64,000 bases of DNA from CAWDVK01 sp963805715 (GCA_963805715.1 CAWDVK010000009.1:558001-622000), one strand, 5' to 3'. Positions 53,803 through 62,896 are shown, numbered from the stretch's first letter. The notes: a model not told the origin generated them from the sequence alone. A program made the numbers and translations.

Positions 53803-56118
53803 GTGAGCGGCCTGCGCGACCGGTTCCGGCGATTCCTGCAGCAGCCGGGAACAGCCGACGTGAGCCGGTACCGGGCGGTGCTGCCGGAGATCGCGGCCCG
53901 GGAGCCTCGGCTGGCCGCGCTGGCCGACGCCGAGCTGACGGCCGCCGCGGCCCAGGCGGCCGCCGCGGGCGAGGCGGCCGGCGCCGCGGACCTGTGCGCG
54001 CTCGGCCGCGAGGCGGCCAGGCGGGCCCTCGGCGAGCGGCCCTACGATGTCCAGCTGCTCGGCACGCTGGCCATGCTGGCCGGACAGGTCGCCGAGATGG
54101 CGACCGGCGAGGGCAAGACCCTGGCCGGAGCGCTCGCCGCCGCCGGGTATGCCCTGCGCGGCCGGTCGGTGCACGTGCTGTCCGTCAACGATTACCTGGC
54201 CCGCCGCGATGCCGAGTGGATGCACCGGGTCTACGGCCTGCTCGGCGTGAGCGTCGGCTGGATCGGCCAGGCATCCGCGCCCGCGGAGCGGCACCGTGCC
54301 TACGCGGCGCAGGTCACCTACGGGTCGGTGAGCGAGATCGGCTTCGACGTGCTCCGCGACCAGCTGGTCACCAGCCCGGCCGATCTGGTTGGCGGCGACC
54401 CGGACGTGGTGCTGATCGACGAGGCGGACTCGGTCCTGGTCGATGAGGCCATGGTCCCGCTGGTGCTGGCGGGCGCCGCGGAGCAGGGCTACTCCGACCG
54501 GGCCATGGCGGAGCTCGTCCGGGGACTGCGCCCCGGCGCCGACTACGAGACGGACGAGGACGCCCGGTCCGTGCAGCTGACGGATAAGGGCGCGCGGCGC
54601 GCCGAGCGCGTGCTGGGCGGGATCGACCTTTACACCTCCGAGCACGCTGATGCGCTCTCCCGGCTGAACGTCGCGCTGCACGCGCATGCCCTGCTGCGCC
54701 GGGACGTGCATTACATCGTGGCAGCCGGCCAGATCCACCTCGTCAGTGAGACCCGCGGCCGGGTGGCCAGGCGGCAGCGCTGGCCGGACGGCCTGCAGGC
54801 GGCCGTCGAGGCCAAGGAGGGGCTGCGTGCCAGCGAGACCGGGGAGATCCTCGACAGCCTCGCCGTTCAGTCGCTAATCCGGCGTTACCCGACCGTCTGC
54901 GGCATGACCGGCACCGCGGTAGCAGCCGGCCAGCAGCTCCGGGAGTTCTACGGGCTCAAGATCGCGGTCATCCCGCCGCACCGGCCGTGCGTGCGCGAGG
55001 ACGAGCCGGACCGGCTGTACCGGACGGTCCGGGCCAAGGAGAGGGCGGTCGTCGATCAGGTGATCGCGACCCACGCGACGGGGCGGCCGGTCCTGCTCGG
55101 CACCCTCGACGTGGCGGAATCCGAGCGGCTGGCCGGCCTGCTCGAGCGCGCCGGGCTGGCCGCCGCGGTGCTGAACGCCAAGAACGATGCCGCGGAGGCG
55201 GCGATCATCGCCGAGGCGGGCGCCCTGGGCGCGATCACCGTGTCCACGCAGATGGCCGGGCGCGGCACCGACATCCGGCTCGGCGGCAGCGCGGGACAGC
55301 AGGCCCTGGTCGCGGCGCTGGGCGGGCTTCAGGTGATCGGCACTGGCCGGCACGCCAGCAGCCGGCTGGATCAGCAGCTGCGCGGCCGGGCGGGGCGCCA
55401 GGGCGACCCCGGCGGGTCGGTCCTGTTCACCAGCCCGGGCGACGAGCTGGTCCTGCAGTACGCACCGGAAGGGGCGCCGCGGTCCGCCGCGGAAGCCGGC
55501 GGCCGGATCCGCGACCCCGCGGTGCAGGCCACCGTCGAGCACGCCCAGCGCGTGGCCGAGGGCGTCGGCCTGGAGATCCACCGGAACACCTGGCGCTACG
55601 CCCAGCCGCTGGAGGTGCAGCGCCGGATCGTCCTGGGGCACCGGCAGCGGGTGCTGCACGCGGACGCGGCGCTGCGCGCCCTGACCGCCAGCTGCCCGGA
55701 GCGGGTCGCGGAGCTGATGACGAGCTGCGGCGAGGACGCTGTCAGCCAGGCCGCGCGCCAGATCACCCTGTGGCATCTCGACGAGCGCTGGGCGCAGCAT
55801 CTCGCGCAGGCGGCTGATCTGCGCGAGGGCATTCACCTGCGCGCGCTGGGCCGCGGACTCAGCCCGCTGGATGAGTTCTATAAGGAGCTGACCCGCCTGT
55901 TCGCGCCCCTGCTAGATGAGGCCGCCGCCCGGTCCGCCGAGTCCTTCCGGGCCGCGGCGATCACCGCCGACGGGGATCCGCTCGGCGCCGCCGGGCTGAA
56001 GCGGCCCTCAGCGACCTGGACCTACCTGGTGCAGGACAACCCGTTCGGCACGGACATCGACCGCGCGATCGCGAGCCTGGGCCGCCTGCTGCGCAAGCCG
56101 CCGAAGACAGGCGGCTGA
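53803..56118 (+). CDS. secA2: accessory Sec system translocase ATPase SecA2
   Basis: A 771-residue SecA-family ATPase, shorter than housekeeping SecA and without the zinc-binding tail. It has Walker A MATGEGKTLAG, the DEAD-type VVLIDEADSVL, motif III-like CGMTGTAVA, and the helicase C-part STQMAGRGTDIRLGG with QQLRGRAGRQGDPG. The N-terminal GLRDRFRRFLQQPGTADVSRY replaces that of SecA1. SecA2 powers export of a small set of proteins in mycobacteria and other actinobacteria. The exact start (53803 or 53725) is uncertain, as neither has a good ribosome-binding site. Confidence 0.88.
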   Translation: MSGLRDRFRRFLQQPGTADVSRYRAVLPEIAAREPRLAALADAELTAAAAQAAAAGEAAGAADLCALGREAARRALGERPYDVQLLGTLAMLAGQVAEMATGEGKTLAGALAAAGYALRGRSVHVLSVNDYLARRDAEWMHRVYGLLGVSVGWIGQASAPAERHRAYAAQVTYGSVSEIGFDVLRDQLVTSPADLVGGDPDVVLIDEADSVLVDEAMVPLVLAGAAEQGYSDRAMAELVRGLRPGADYETDEDARSVQLTDKGARRAERVLGGIDLYTSEHADALSRLNVALHAHALLRRDVHYIVAAGQIHLVSETRGRVARRQRWPDGLQAAVEAKEGLRASETGEILDSLAVQSLIRRYPTVCGMTGTAVAAGQQLREFYGLKIAVIPPHRPCVREDEPDRLYRTVRAKERAVVDQVIATHATGRPVLLGTLDVAESERLAGLLERAGLAAAVLNAKNDAAEAAIIAEAGALGAITVSTQMAGRGTDIRLGGSAGQQALVAALGGLQVIGTGRHASSRLDQQLRGRAGRQGDPGGSVLFTSPGDELVLQYAPEGAPRSAAEAGGRIRDPAVQATVEHAQRVAEGVGLEIHRNTWRYAQPLEVQRRIVLGHRQRVLHADAALRALTASCPERVAELMTSCGEDAVSQAARQITLWHLDERWAQHLAQAADLREGIHLRALGRGLSPLDEFYKELTRLFAPLLDEAAARSAESFRAAAITADGDPLGAAGLKRPSATWTYLVQDNPFGTDIDRAIASLGRLLRKPPKTGG

Positions 56119-56147
56119 GCGCCGGGCAGGCGGGCTGCCCGCGCCTG

Positions 56148-57680
56148 TCAGCCGCGGTCCAGCGCGGTGCCGAGCAGCCCGAGCGGCGGCGAGCCCAGGC
56201 TGAGCAGGGCCGCGTGGAACCTGGGCAGCGAGAACCCGCTGCCCCACTGCGCGCGCGCCCGCTCGCGCAGGGCCATGATCTCCAGCTTGCCCCAGGTGTA
56301 GCAGCCGTAGCCCGGGTCGAAGGTGGCCCGGCGCGCCTCCGACAGCGCCGCCCGGCCGGACAGGTGAGTGTCGGACTCGAATCGCCTGGCTCCCTCGGCC
56401 ACGGTCATGCCCCCGGTGTGCACGCCGAGCGCGCAGGCCAGCCTGGTGACCCGGACCAGGGACCCGAGCCAGACCCCGATCTCGAACCGCGGGTCCTGCG
56501 CGCAGAACCCTTCCTCGACGCACAGCTCCTCGGCGTAGTGCGCCCAGCCCTCAGCGAACGCGGCGGACAGCAGGGTCTGCCGGACGGCCGTCGGCGCCCG
56601 GCGGATCGCGCGGCTGTGCGAGAAGTGGCCGGGCGCGACCTCATGCACGGTGATATCGGGCAGCGTGGTGTCGCTGAAGACCTGCAGCCACTCCTCGGCC
56701 TGCTGCTCCGGCCAGCCAGGGTCGGGCGGGGTGATGTGGTACCAGGACGGGCCCTCCGGCTCCCCGGCTACCGCTGCGGCCATCATGGCCATGGCCCAGC
56801 GGCGCGACTCGGGAGCGAGCCCGACCCTGCACTCACCGTCCTGATACGGCACCAGGTCGCGCTCGGCGGTGAAGTCGATCGCGAGCTGTGTCCACCGCCG
56901 CGCCGCATCGAGCACCCCGTCGGCGTCGGGATGGTCGCGGACCAGCTCGCGGGCCACCGCAAGCGGCGGCCGGCCGGGATCGATCCGGGCGCAGCTGTCC
57001 GCCAGCCGCGCGGTGAGCCGGTCCCGTTCCGCGTCCGCCTGCTCGGCGAGCCGGCCCAGGTCCACCTGCAGGCCCTCGGTACTGCCCATCAGCGCGGCCA
57101 GCGCCGCCGGGCCGAGCGCCGCATCGGGCGGCCCGGAGCGCGCCGCCTCGTCGATCAGCTCGGTGAGCCGGCCGTGCGCGGTCAGCGCGGCGTCCCTGAC
57201 GGGCGGGTCCGCATCGGCCGGCACGCCGGCCGCCAAACCCCTGACGGCATCCGCCAGCGCCTCGGCGACCGGCGCGCTGACCTGATCGAGCGCGTCTGTC
57301 GCCGCGGCGATGGCCGCCGGCCAGGCCGCCAGGTGCGCGCTGCGGGCCAGTTCGCGCTCGGCAGCCGGCGCGTAGTCGCGGTCGTAGCAGGCCAGGTCAA
57401 GGTTGGCCAGGTGGTACAAGGGATTGCTGCGGTGCAGTTCCAGCTGGCCCAGCGCGACCCGGGCGCCACGCGCGAACGTCGTCAGGTGCGCCTCGTCGTG
57501 CGGGTCACGGAGCGGCGGGTCCTGCGCTGAGGCCGCGGCCAGGCGGTCCAGGCCGGCCCGCACTCCGGCGCGCGACAGGTCCTGGATCCGGCCGTCGTAC
57601 TCATGCCGGCCGCCGAGCTCGCGCGCCTCGGCCACCGAGAGATCACAAACCGCCCGCAGCCGGGGCGTCAGATTGTCCAC
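56148..57680 (-). CDS. DUF885 family metallopeptidase-like protein
   Basis: A 510-residue protein from GTG 57680. The C-terminal half has HEVAPGHFSHSRAI (HExxxxH-type zinc motif) and FAEGWAHYAEEL with a further Glu ligand, features of DUF885, related to carboxypeptidase Taq/M32-like enzymes. It has no signal peptide. Probable Zn-dependent peptidase or amidase in the cytoplasm. It converges with secA2, 29 bases apart. Confidence 0.85.
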   Translation of the reverse strand: MDNLTPRLRAVCDLSVAEARELGGRHEYDGRIQDLSRAGVRAGLDRLAAASAQDPPLRDPHDEAHLTTFARGARVALGQLELHRSNPLYHLANLDLACYDRDYAPAAERELARSAHLAAWPAAIAAATDALDQVSAPVAEALADAVRGLAAGVPADADPPVRDAALTAHGRLTELIDEAARSGPPDAALGPAALAALMGSTEGLQVDLGRLAEQADAERDRLTARLADSCARIDPGRPPLAVARELVRDHPDADGVLDAARRWTQLAIDFTAERDLVPYQDGECRVGLAPESRRWAMAMMAAAVAGEPEGPSWYHITPPDPGWPEQQAEEWLQVFSDTTLPDITVHEVAPGHFSHSRAIRRAPTAVRQTLLSAAFAEGWAHYAEELCVEEGFCAQDPRFEIGVWLGSLVRVTRLACALGVHTGGMTVAEGARRFESDTHLSGRAALSEARRATFDPGYGCYTWGKLEIMALRERARAQWGSGFSLPRFHAALLSLGSPPLGLLGTALDRG

Positions 57681-57777
57681 TCCCGGAACGCTACGCTTCC
57701 CGGCGCGCCCGCGCCGCCGGCCAGGCCAGCGCCCGGATGGCGGTCCGGGCCGCGGAGCCGCCATCCGGGCGTCGGCG

Positions 57778-58329
57778 CTACGGACCCGCGAGAGCGGGCA
57801 CGCCCGGGCCGGCGTGCACCTGCCCGACCGCCAGGACGCCCCGGTGCGGGCAGGCCCCGAAGCTGTAGCCGATCAGCTGCGGCGCCCTCTGGCCGGGCGG
57901 GTAGACGCGCAGGAACTGCGCGGTGCGCGAGCTGCCTGGGCAGATGGCTCCGGATTCCTCGATGCCGAGCAGCGCGTAGCTGGTCTGGCCGGGCCGCAGG
58001 GTCACGGCGGCGTGGTGCGTCGGGATCCGGCGCGCGGCCTGCCCGAGCTGGTGCAGGCTGGCGCTGAGTGCCGACACGCCCGGATATCCCTGGAGCGTGC
58101 ACGCATGGGAACCGATGTTGCTGAATTCCAGCGGGTAGTAGATGGTGCCGGCCGCGCCGTTGCCGGGGATGCCGAGCCAGGCCTCGGTGCTGGCGGCCGT
58201 GCATCGCGGGGTGGCGGGCCGGGCCGGGCCCGTGGCCGACGCCAGCGCGACGGCCGGCACCAGCAGCGCGGCGCCGCCGATGACGGCGGCGGCAGCGAGC
58301 CACTGCCCGGTGCGAGTTCTCAGATTCAT
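57778..58329 (-). CDS. DUF4232 secreted protein (copy 4, no lipobox)
   Basis: A 183-residue protein with a signal peptide (RTGQWLAAAAVIGGAALLVP) but cleaved after ALA rather than at a lipobox Cys, so probably released. The DUF4232 domain has FSNIGSHACTLQGYPGVSA and VYPPGQRAPQ, like the triplet at 49.6-52 kb. It lacks the CAACC-N16-CGTC element. The ATG follows GGGGGAAAG. Adjacent divergent gene is a copper chaperone. Confidence 0.8.
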   Translation of the reverse strand: MNLRTRTGQWLAAAAVIGGAALLVPAVALASATGPARPATPRCTAASTEAWLGIPGNGAAGTIYYPLEFSNIGSHACTLQGYPGVSALSASLHQLGQAARRIPTHHAAVTLRPGQTSYALLGIEESGAICPGSSRTAQFLRVYPPGQRAPQLIGYSFGACPHRGVLAVGQVHAGPGVPALAGP

Positions 58330-58389
58330 GATCTTTCCCCCTCAGAAACCCCGGCCAGGTTGCCGGGTGTGCACAGTGTGACTGGCGTT

Positions 58390-58457
58390 CATCAGCACGG
58401 CAATCATCAGCACGGCAATAGTCATCAGCACGGCAATAGTCATCAGCACGGCAATAG
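58390..58457. repeat. 15/18-bp tandem repeat (CATCAGCACGGCAAT)
   Basis: Four copies of CATCAGCACGGCAAT, the last three spaced at 18 bp by AGT. In the plus direction it would read His-Gln-His-Gly-Asn-Ser repeatedly; in the minus direction a hydrophobic Ile-Ala-Val-Leu-Met-Thr. It lies between divergent genes and no convincing gene contains it. Confidence 0.9.
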
Positions 58458-58519
58458 AGAGCAGCGAGGTCACGACGTGATACACATCCGGTCCGGAATG
58501 GCCAGGCGGATCGCGGCCT

Positions 58520-58705
58520 GGGCCGCGGCGATCCCCGACTGCGGACGGGCCGCGGCGATCCCCGACCTGCGGACGGGCCGCGGCGATCCCCGACCTGCGG
58601 ACGGGCCGCGGCGATCCCCGACCTGCGGACGGGCCGCGGCGATCCCCGACCTGCGGACGGGCCGCGGCGATTTCCGACCTGCGGACGGGCCGCGGCGATC
58701 CCCGG
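58520..58705. repeat. 28-bp tandem repeat, about seven copies
   Basis: The unit starts GGGCCGCGGCGATCCCCGAC and is repeated at 58520, 58547, 58575, 58603, 58631, 58659 and 58687, with one variant (TTTCC) at 58671. As 28 is not a multiple of three it does not encode a repeated protein. It ends about 40 bases before the PCu(A)C start. Confidence 0.92.
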
Positions 58706-58744
58706 ACGTGCGGCGGCCTGGCTGGCGTGAGACGATAGGGGGCC

Positions 58745-59308
58745 GTGACAGACATGCAGGCCGCTCGCACGCCGCCCCCCGGTGCCTCCCGGTCGCGGCC
58801 GGGCCGTGCGCCACGAAGACGGCGGATCAGGGCGAGGCTCAGGGCTGGCGCGCTCGCAGCGGTACTGGCGGCTGGTGCCGCGGTGCTGGCGGGCTGCGCC
58901 GAGCCGGCCAGCGCCGGGCCATCCGGGCCATCGATTCAGCTGACGACTGCCTACGTGGCGCAGCCGGCCCGTTCCGGCCCGGCCGCTGCCTACCTGGTGA
59001 TCCAGAACAACGGGCCGGCTGACCGGCTCGTTGCCGCCCGGACCAGCGTCGGGGGCGCGGTCGAACTGCGCGGCCCAACCGGTCAGGGTGCCGCCGCCAT
59101 GCGGACGGTCAGGTCGGTCAGCATTCCGGCTCACTCCGTGGTGCGGCTGAACCCGATCAGCTTCCACCTGCTGATTACCGGGGCCAGGCCGATGCGCTCG
59201 GGTACCGACATCACGCTCACGCTGGTTTTCGCCAGGGCCGGAACTCTCTCGGTGGCAGCGGCGGTGACCAATGCCGCTACGGGCGGGAGCAGCTACCTGC
59301 TGAACTGA
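58745..59308 (+). CDS. PCu(A)C-type copper chaperone lipoprotein
   Basis: A 187-residue protein from GTG 58745. It has a long Arg-rich N-terminus, then a hydrophobic core and lipobox VLAGC (Cys about 43). The domain has AAYLVIQNNGPADRLV, VSIPAHSVVRLNP and FHLLITGARPMRSGTDITLTLVF, matching PCu(A)C (DUF461) proteins that carry Cu(I) to cytochrome oxidase outside the membrane. One of the usual Met ligands after the His is Leu (FHLL), so copper binding may be altered. Confidence 0.78.
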   Translation: MTDMQAARTPPPGASRSRPGRAPRRRRIRARLRAGALAAVLAAGAAVLAGCAEPASAGPSGPSIQLTTAYVAQPARSGPAAAYLVIQNNGPADRLVAARTSVGGAVELRGPTGQGAAAMRTVRSVSIPAHSVVRLNPISFHLLITGARPMRSGTDITLTLVFARAGTLSVAAAVTNAATGGSSYLLN

Positions 59309-59358
59309 CTACCTCGTGAACTCGCAGCGCCCCAGGCCACTTGCTGCGGGAGTGAACG

Positions 59359-59368
59359 CGATATATCG
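59359..59368. promoter_or_regulatory. palindrome CGATATATCG before the second DUF1707 gene
   Basis: A perfect 10-bp palindrome in an AT-rich stretch 38 bases before the ATG. It is located between a possible -35 (GTGAAC, 59353) and -10 (CATACG, 59376). A repressor operator, perhaps for a PadR-type regulator, is an inference. Confidence 0.45.
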
Positions 59369-59406
59369 TTTTGCTCATACGAGGGCTCGGGAAATGGGAG
59401 GGTCAG

Positions 59407-59934
59407 ATGGCAGCACGACCCGACTTGCGCGTGGGGGATGCCGACCGCGAGGCCGTCGCCGCGGAACTGCGTGAGCACTTCGCGCTGGGCAGGCTGAGCC
59501 TCGAGGAGTTCAACCACCGGCTTGATGCGGCATTCACGGCCACGACCGAGAGCCAGCTGCGCCGGATCACCAGCGACCTGCCGCACGCCATGCCGCAGTC
59601 CGTGCCACTGCCGATCGCGGCGGGCCGCCCGGGTGCCGACGGCGCATGGGGCGCCCGCGAGCGGGGCCACGGGCCCCGGTTCGTCGGCACGCTGGTGGCC
59701 ATCATGGCCACCTGGCTGTTCGTGTTCTCCTACCTGCTGCCGCATCTGAGGTTCTTTCCGGTTCCCGGCAAGCTGGCGCTGCTGGTGATCGTCTTCGGGC
59801 TGGTCCGCGGGCTCTTCCGCCGCGTCTTCGGCCGTGCGCGGTTCCGGGGCCCGTGCGGTTACTCGCGGGGCTGGGATAGCAGCCGCGACTCCGGCGGCCC
59901 TCGGGGCCCCGGCGGCCCGTGGCCAGGCCGCTGA
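59407..59934 (+). CDS. DUF1707 domain membrane protein
   Basis: A 175-residue protein from ATG 59407 (GGGAGG upstream). Residues 5-60 are the DUF1707 domain (LRVGDADREAVAAELREHF, LSLEEFNHRLDAAF). One or two membrane helices follow (LVAIMATWLFVFSYLLPHL and LALLVIVFGLVRGLF). The C-terminus is Gly/Arg-rich. The function is unknown. Unlike the other DUF1707 gene here it has membrane segments instead of a beta domain. Confidence 0.8.
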   Translation: MAARPDLRVGDADREAVAAELREHFALGRLSLEEFNHRLDAAFTATTESQLRRITSDLPHAMPQSVPLPIAAGRPGADGAWGARERGHGPRFVGTLVAIMATWLFVFSYLLPHLRFFPVPGKLALLVIVFGLVRGLFRRVFGRARFRGPCGYSRGWDSSRDSGGPRGPGGPWPGR

Positions 59935-60000
59935 GCCGCCTGCGCTAGCCCGGCTTGCGGCCATCTCCGGGCTGCAGCTGACTTCTCGCACTTCGTCGCG

Positions 60001-61334
60001 CTAGGCGCGAGCGGGAACGCGCAGCGGTACCACCAGGTACCGGAAGGCTGGCGTCTGCCCGGCGGCCTCAGCGCTCGCCGCCCCCCGCTCCCCCGCCCAG
60101 GTGATCAGCGCCGGCTTGGCCGGGCTAGTGAACTGCAGCCTGATCCGGCCTGGCACGGGCTCGGCGGGCTCGCCACCCTCGGCCGGCTCGCCACCCTCGG
60201 CCGGCTCGCCGCCCTGGCCCGACCCGGCGGCGCGCCCGCCTGGCGCGGCGGCCGGGACGGCAGCCCCGGCCGCCGCGCTCCCGGAGATGGCGGCGGCTGC
60301 CAGTCCGTCCAGCAGGAAGTGCGGGTTGAACGAGATGACCCGCTCCTGCCCGCTGAAGCTGGCCGGCACCGACTCCACGGCCCTCGCCCGTCCCTCGGCG
60401 TGCGCCTCGATCGTCACCCGGTCGGCCCCGAACGCCAGCCGGACCGGGCTGGCCCGCTCAGCCACCAGTGAGACCCGGCGCACGGCCTCGGTGAACGGGC
60501 CGGCCGCAGCTCGGCGGTCCCGCCGAATTCGGCCGGGAAGCGAGCCGCGTACCTGATGAACTCCCCGCCGAGCAGCCGCGCCGTGAGCCGCCTGCCGCCG
60601 CCCTCGAAGCTGATCATCCCGTCGCTCGGCCGCGGATCAGCGGCCTGGCCGGCGACCGCGGGCTCCGGCCCGCCGGGCTGCGCGCTGAAGGCGATCGAGA
60701 CGCTGCCGCCATGGGTCATGGTCCGCGCCACGTCCGCCAGCGTCCTGGCCGGCACCAGCGCGGCCGCGCGCAGCCCGTCCTCGGCCGGAGCCCAGTCCAC
60801 GGTCCTGACGGCCAGCCGGTACCGGTCGGTCGCGGCCAGCGTCATCGCCGCGCCGTCGATGTCCAGGCAGACGGCCGTGAGGATCGGCAGCGTGTCATCG
60901 CGGCTGGCGGCCGGAACGACCTGGGCGGCCGCGGCCGCCAGCACGCCGCCGTCGACGACGCCGGCCGGGGCGGGCGGCTCGGGCAGCGCCGGGTACTCCC
61001 CGACCGGCAGCGATACGAGGGTGAACTCAGCATTACCGCAGCTGAGCCCCACCATGTCATCGGCCGAGCTGAACTCGGCCGGCATGGGCGGCAGGCTGCG
61101 GGTGATATCCGCGAGCAGGCGTCCTGGCACCAGCGCCGTGCCCGGCTCCGCGACCTCGGCGGCTACCTCGACCCTGGCCGATACCTCGTAGTCGAAGCAG
61201 GACAGCGTCAGGCTGTCATCTCCGGCCTCCAGCAGCAGCCCGGACAGCACGGGCATGACCGGCCTGGCCGGCAGCGCCCGTGCCACCCATGCCACCGCCT
61301 CGCCCAGCGGCTCGCGCTCGACCCTGAACTTCAC
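60001..61334 (-). CDS. dnaN: DNA polymerase III beta (sliding clamp)-like protein (apparent frameshift)
   Basis: From GTG 61334 the protein begins KFRVEREPLGEAVAWVARAL and shows SCFDYEVSARVEVAAEV, LPVGEYPALP and ATDRYRLAVR, all clamp landmarks. The frame is lost at about 60508 in a CCC run; adding one base continues FTEAVRRVSLVAERASPVRL, ending at 60001 (444 residues, usual 370-380). The extra length comes from a Gly/Ala/Glu/Pro insert at 60170-60290 with three Gly-Gly-Glu-Pro-Ala-Glu repeats in domain III. There is no dnaA or recF nearby, so this is probably an extra clamp homologue rather than the origin copy. Confidence 0.82.
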
Positions 61335-61403
61335 GTCCGCCTCCAGCCTGCCTTCCTGACCTGATCCTGGCACGGCCTGCCGACAGAGCGCGCCCGGCCG
61401 GGC

Positions 61404-61667
61404 TCAGGCCACCATGCCCGGCGGTGCCGACGCCAGCGTCTCCTCGATCGCCTTCGCCAGCGCGCGCGCCGACTCGGCGGTGAGCTCGACGGCCACCCGG
61501 GCCGCGGGGCCCTGGCCCGGATTACGGAAGTCGATGTTGAGCGTGTGCTCGGCCATGGCATGCACCGGGTGGTCGAAGTAGACGCTGGCGTTGCTCAGCG
61601 CGAACCACCCGCCCGCGCCCTTGCCGCTGCCGGTGATCTCGATCTGCTCGGTCAGGTAGGTGCACAT
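61404..61667 (-). CDS. DUF6295 family protein
   Basis: An 87-residue protein from ATG 61667 (AGGAGG upstream). It begins MCTYLTEQIEITGSGKGAGG and has VYFDHPVHAMAEHTLNIDF, matching the small DUF6295 family of actinobacteria. The conserved Cys, Asp and His residues suggest a catalytic or metal-binding role, but function is unknown. It starts ten bases after the dienelactone hydrolase gene and should be cotranscribed with it. Confidence 0.8.
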   Translation of the reverse strand: MCTYLTEQIEITGSGKGAGGWFALSNASVYFDHPVHAMAEHTLNIDFRNPGQGPAARVAVELTAESARALAKAIEETLASAPPGMVA

Positions 61668-61677
61668 GAAAGCCTCC

Positions 61678-62421
61678 TCAGCCAGCCAGGTAGCGGCCGT
61701 AAAAGTCCCAGATCTTCTGCCAGCCGTCGTTCGCGGCCTCCGCCCGGTAGGAGGGACGGTCGACGGAGAAGAAGGCGTGCCCGGCGCCCTCATAGGTGTA
61801 GAAATCGTGCTGCTTGCCGTGCTCGTCCAGGATCTTCGACAGCTCGGCCGTCTCGTCGGGCGACGGGAACTTGTCGTCGGCGCCGAACAGCCCGAGCAGC
61901 GGGCAGGACAGCTCGGCGGCCAGCCCGGTCAGCGGCTGGACCTTGAGCGGCATGCCCTCGGGCGGCGGTGCCACGACGAAGGCGCCGTAGCAGTCCACGG
62001 CCGCATCCAGCGGCAGGCTGCAGGCGGCCAGGAACGACTGCCGCCCACCGGAGCAGTGGCCGATCACGCCCACCCTGCCGTTCGCGCCGTCCAGGGCGCG
62101 CAAGTAGGCGGCCGCTCCGGCCACGTCGCCGACCAGCCGCTCATCAGGGACGCCGCCTCTCGCCCGTGCGGTGGCGGCGGCGTCATCGGGGCTCGCGCCG
62201 GGGGCGTCGCGGTGATACAGGTTCGGCATCAGCGCCGCGTAGCCATGCGCCGCGAACTTCCTGGTGATCTCCTTTGTGGAGGAGTCGTATCCCGGCATGT
62301 GGTGAATCACCACCACGCCCGGGAACGGGCCCGGACCGAGCGGGCGCGCGACGTAGGCCTCGATCTCGTCCCCGCCGTGGCCGGTGATGCTGATCGTCTC
62401 GGCGGTCAGCGCTTCGTTCAT
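61678..62421 (-). CDS. dienelactone hydrolase family protein
   Basis: A 247-residue alpha/beta hydrolase. The nucleophile is Cys in GHCSGGRQ (the family uses Cys instead of Ser), with Asp in GADDKFPS and His in GAGHAFFSVD. It also has VVVIHHMPGYD, the oxyanion region. Dienelactone hydrolases open lactones in aromatic catabolism, but many members have other ester substrates. The ATG at 62421 follows GAGGGAGG. Paired with DUF6295. Confidence 0.88.
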   Translation of the reverse strand: MNEALTAETISITGHGGDEIEAYVARPLGPGPFPGVVVIHHMPGYDSSTKEITRKFAAHGYAALMPNLYHRDAPGASPDDAAATARARGGVPDERLVGDVAGAAAYLRALDGANGRVGVIGHCSGGRQSFLAACSLPLDAAVDCYGAFVVAPPPEGMPLKVQPLTGLAAELSCPLLGLFGADDKFPSPDETAELSKILDEHGKQHDFYTYEGAGHAFFSVDRPSYRAEAANDGWQKIWDFYGRYLAG

Positions 62422-62562
62422 TCGGCTGCCCTCCCTCGTCGTTGATGGCTCAAGTTCCGCTCTGCCCATCCTGCCAGCGGCCTGAGGCGGCGTTTCCGCT
62501 GGAGTGGGCACCATGCATGCGACATGATCAGGATGGGCACAATGCCGCAGGAGAGGTATGCA

Positions 62563-62772
62563 ATGAAAACGGCTGTCGCCTTTATCGTGATCATCTTCCT
62601 GGCCATGGGCTGCGTGCTCGGCTGGCATGCCCAGCGAGCCAAGTCGGCGCATGGCGACGTGAAGGTGACCAAGAACCGGCTGCCCGGCTTCCGCCGCACC
62701 CGGATGCGCAGCGGCATGTGGGTCCTCGGCCTCGTGCTGGTGACGCTCCTGGCCCTGCGCGCGCTGCTCTGA
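62563..62772 (+). CDS. small two-helix membrane protein (69 residues)
   Basis: From ATG 62563, with AGGAGAGG upstream, the protein has a hydrophobic segment at each end (TAVAFIVIIFLAMGCVLGW and MWVLGLVLVTLLALRALL) joined by a basic loop (VKVTKNRLPGFRRTRMR). Both ends would span the membrane. No family is recognised. In-frame ATGs at 62524 and 62533 lack ribosome-binding sites. Confidence 0.65.
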   Translation: MKTAVAFIVIIFLAMGCVLGWHAQRAKSAHGDVKVTKNRLPGFRRTRMRSGMWVLGLVLVTLLALRALL

Positions 62773-62896
62773 CCCTCCTGATCCCGCCCTCCTCATCTCG
62801 CCTCCCCGGCCGTCCTCCCGACGTCGCCTCCCGGTCTGGCCTTGCTGCCCCCGCTCGTCCGCTGGTCACCTCCGGCTTGTTTGATGCCTTAAATAG

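Noticed and set aside
58342..58770. Minus-strand open frame with a repeated hydrophobic IAVLM stretch
   Set aside because: It consists almost only of the two tandem repeats and has no convincing start; open frames arise because the repeats lack stop codons. Kept as a finding on the repeat, not as a gene.
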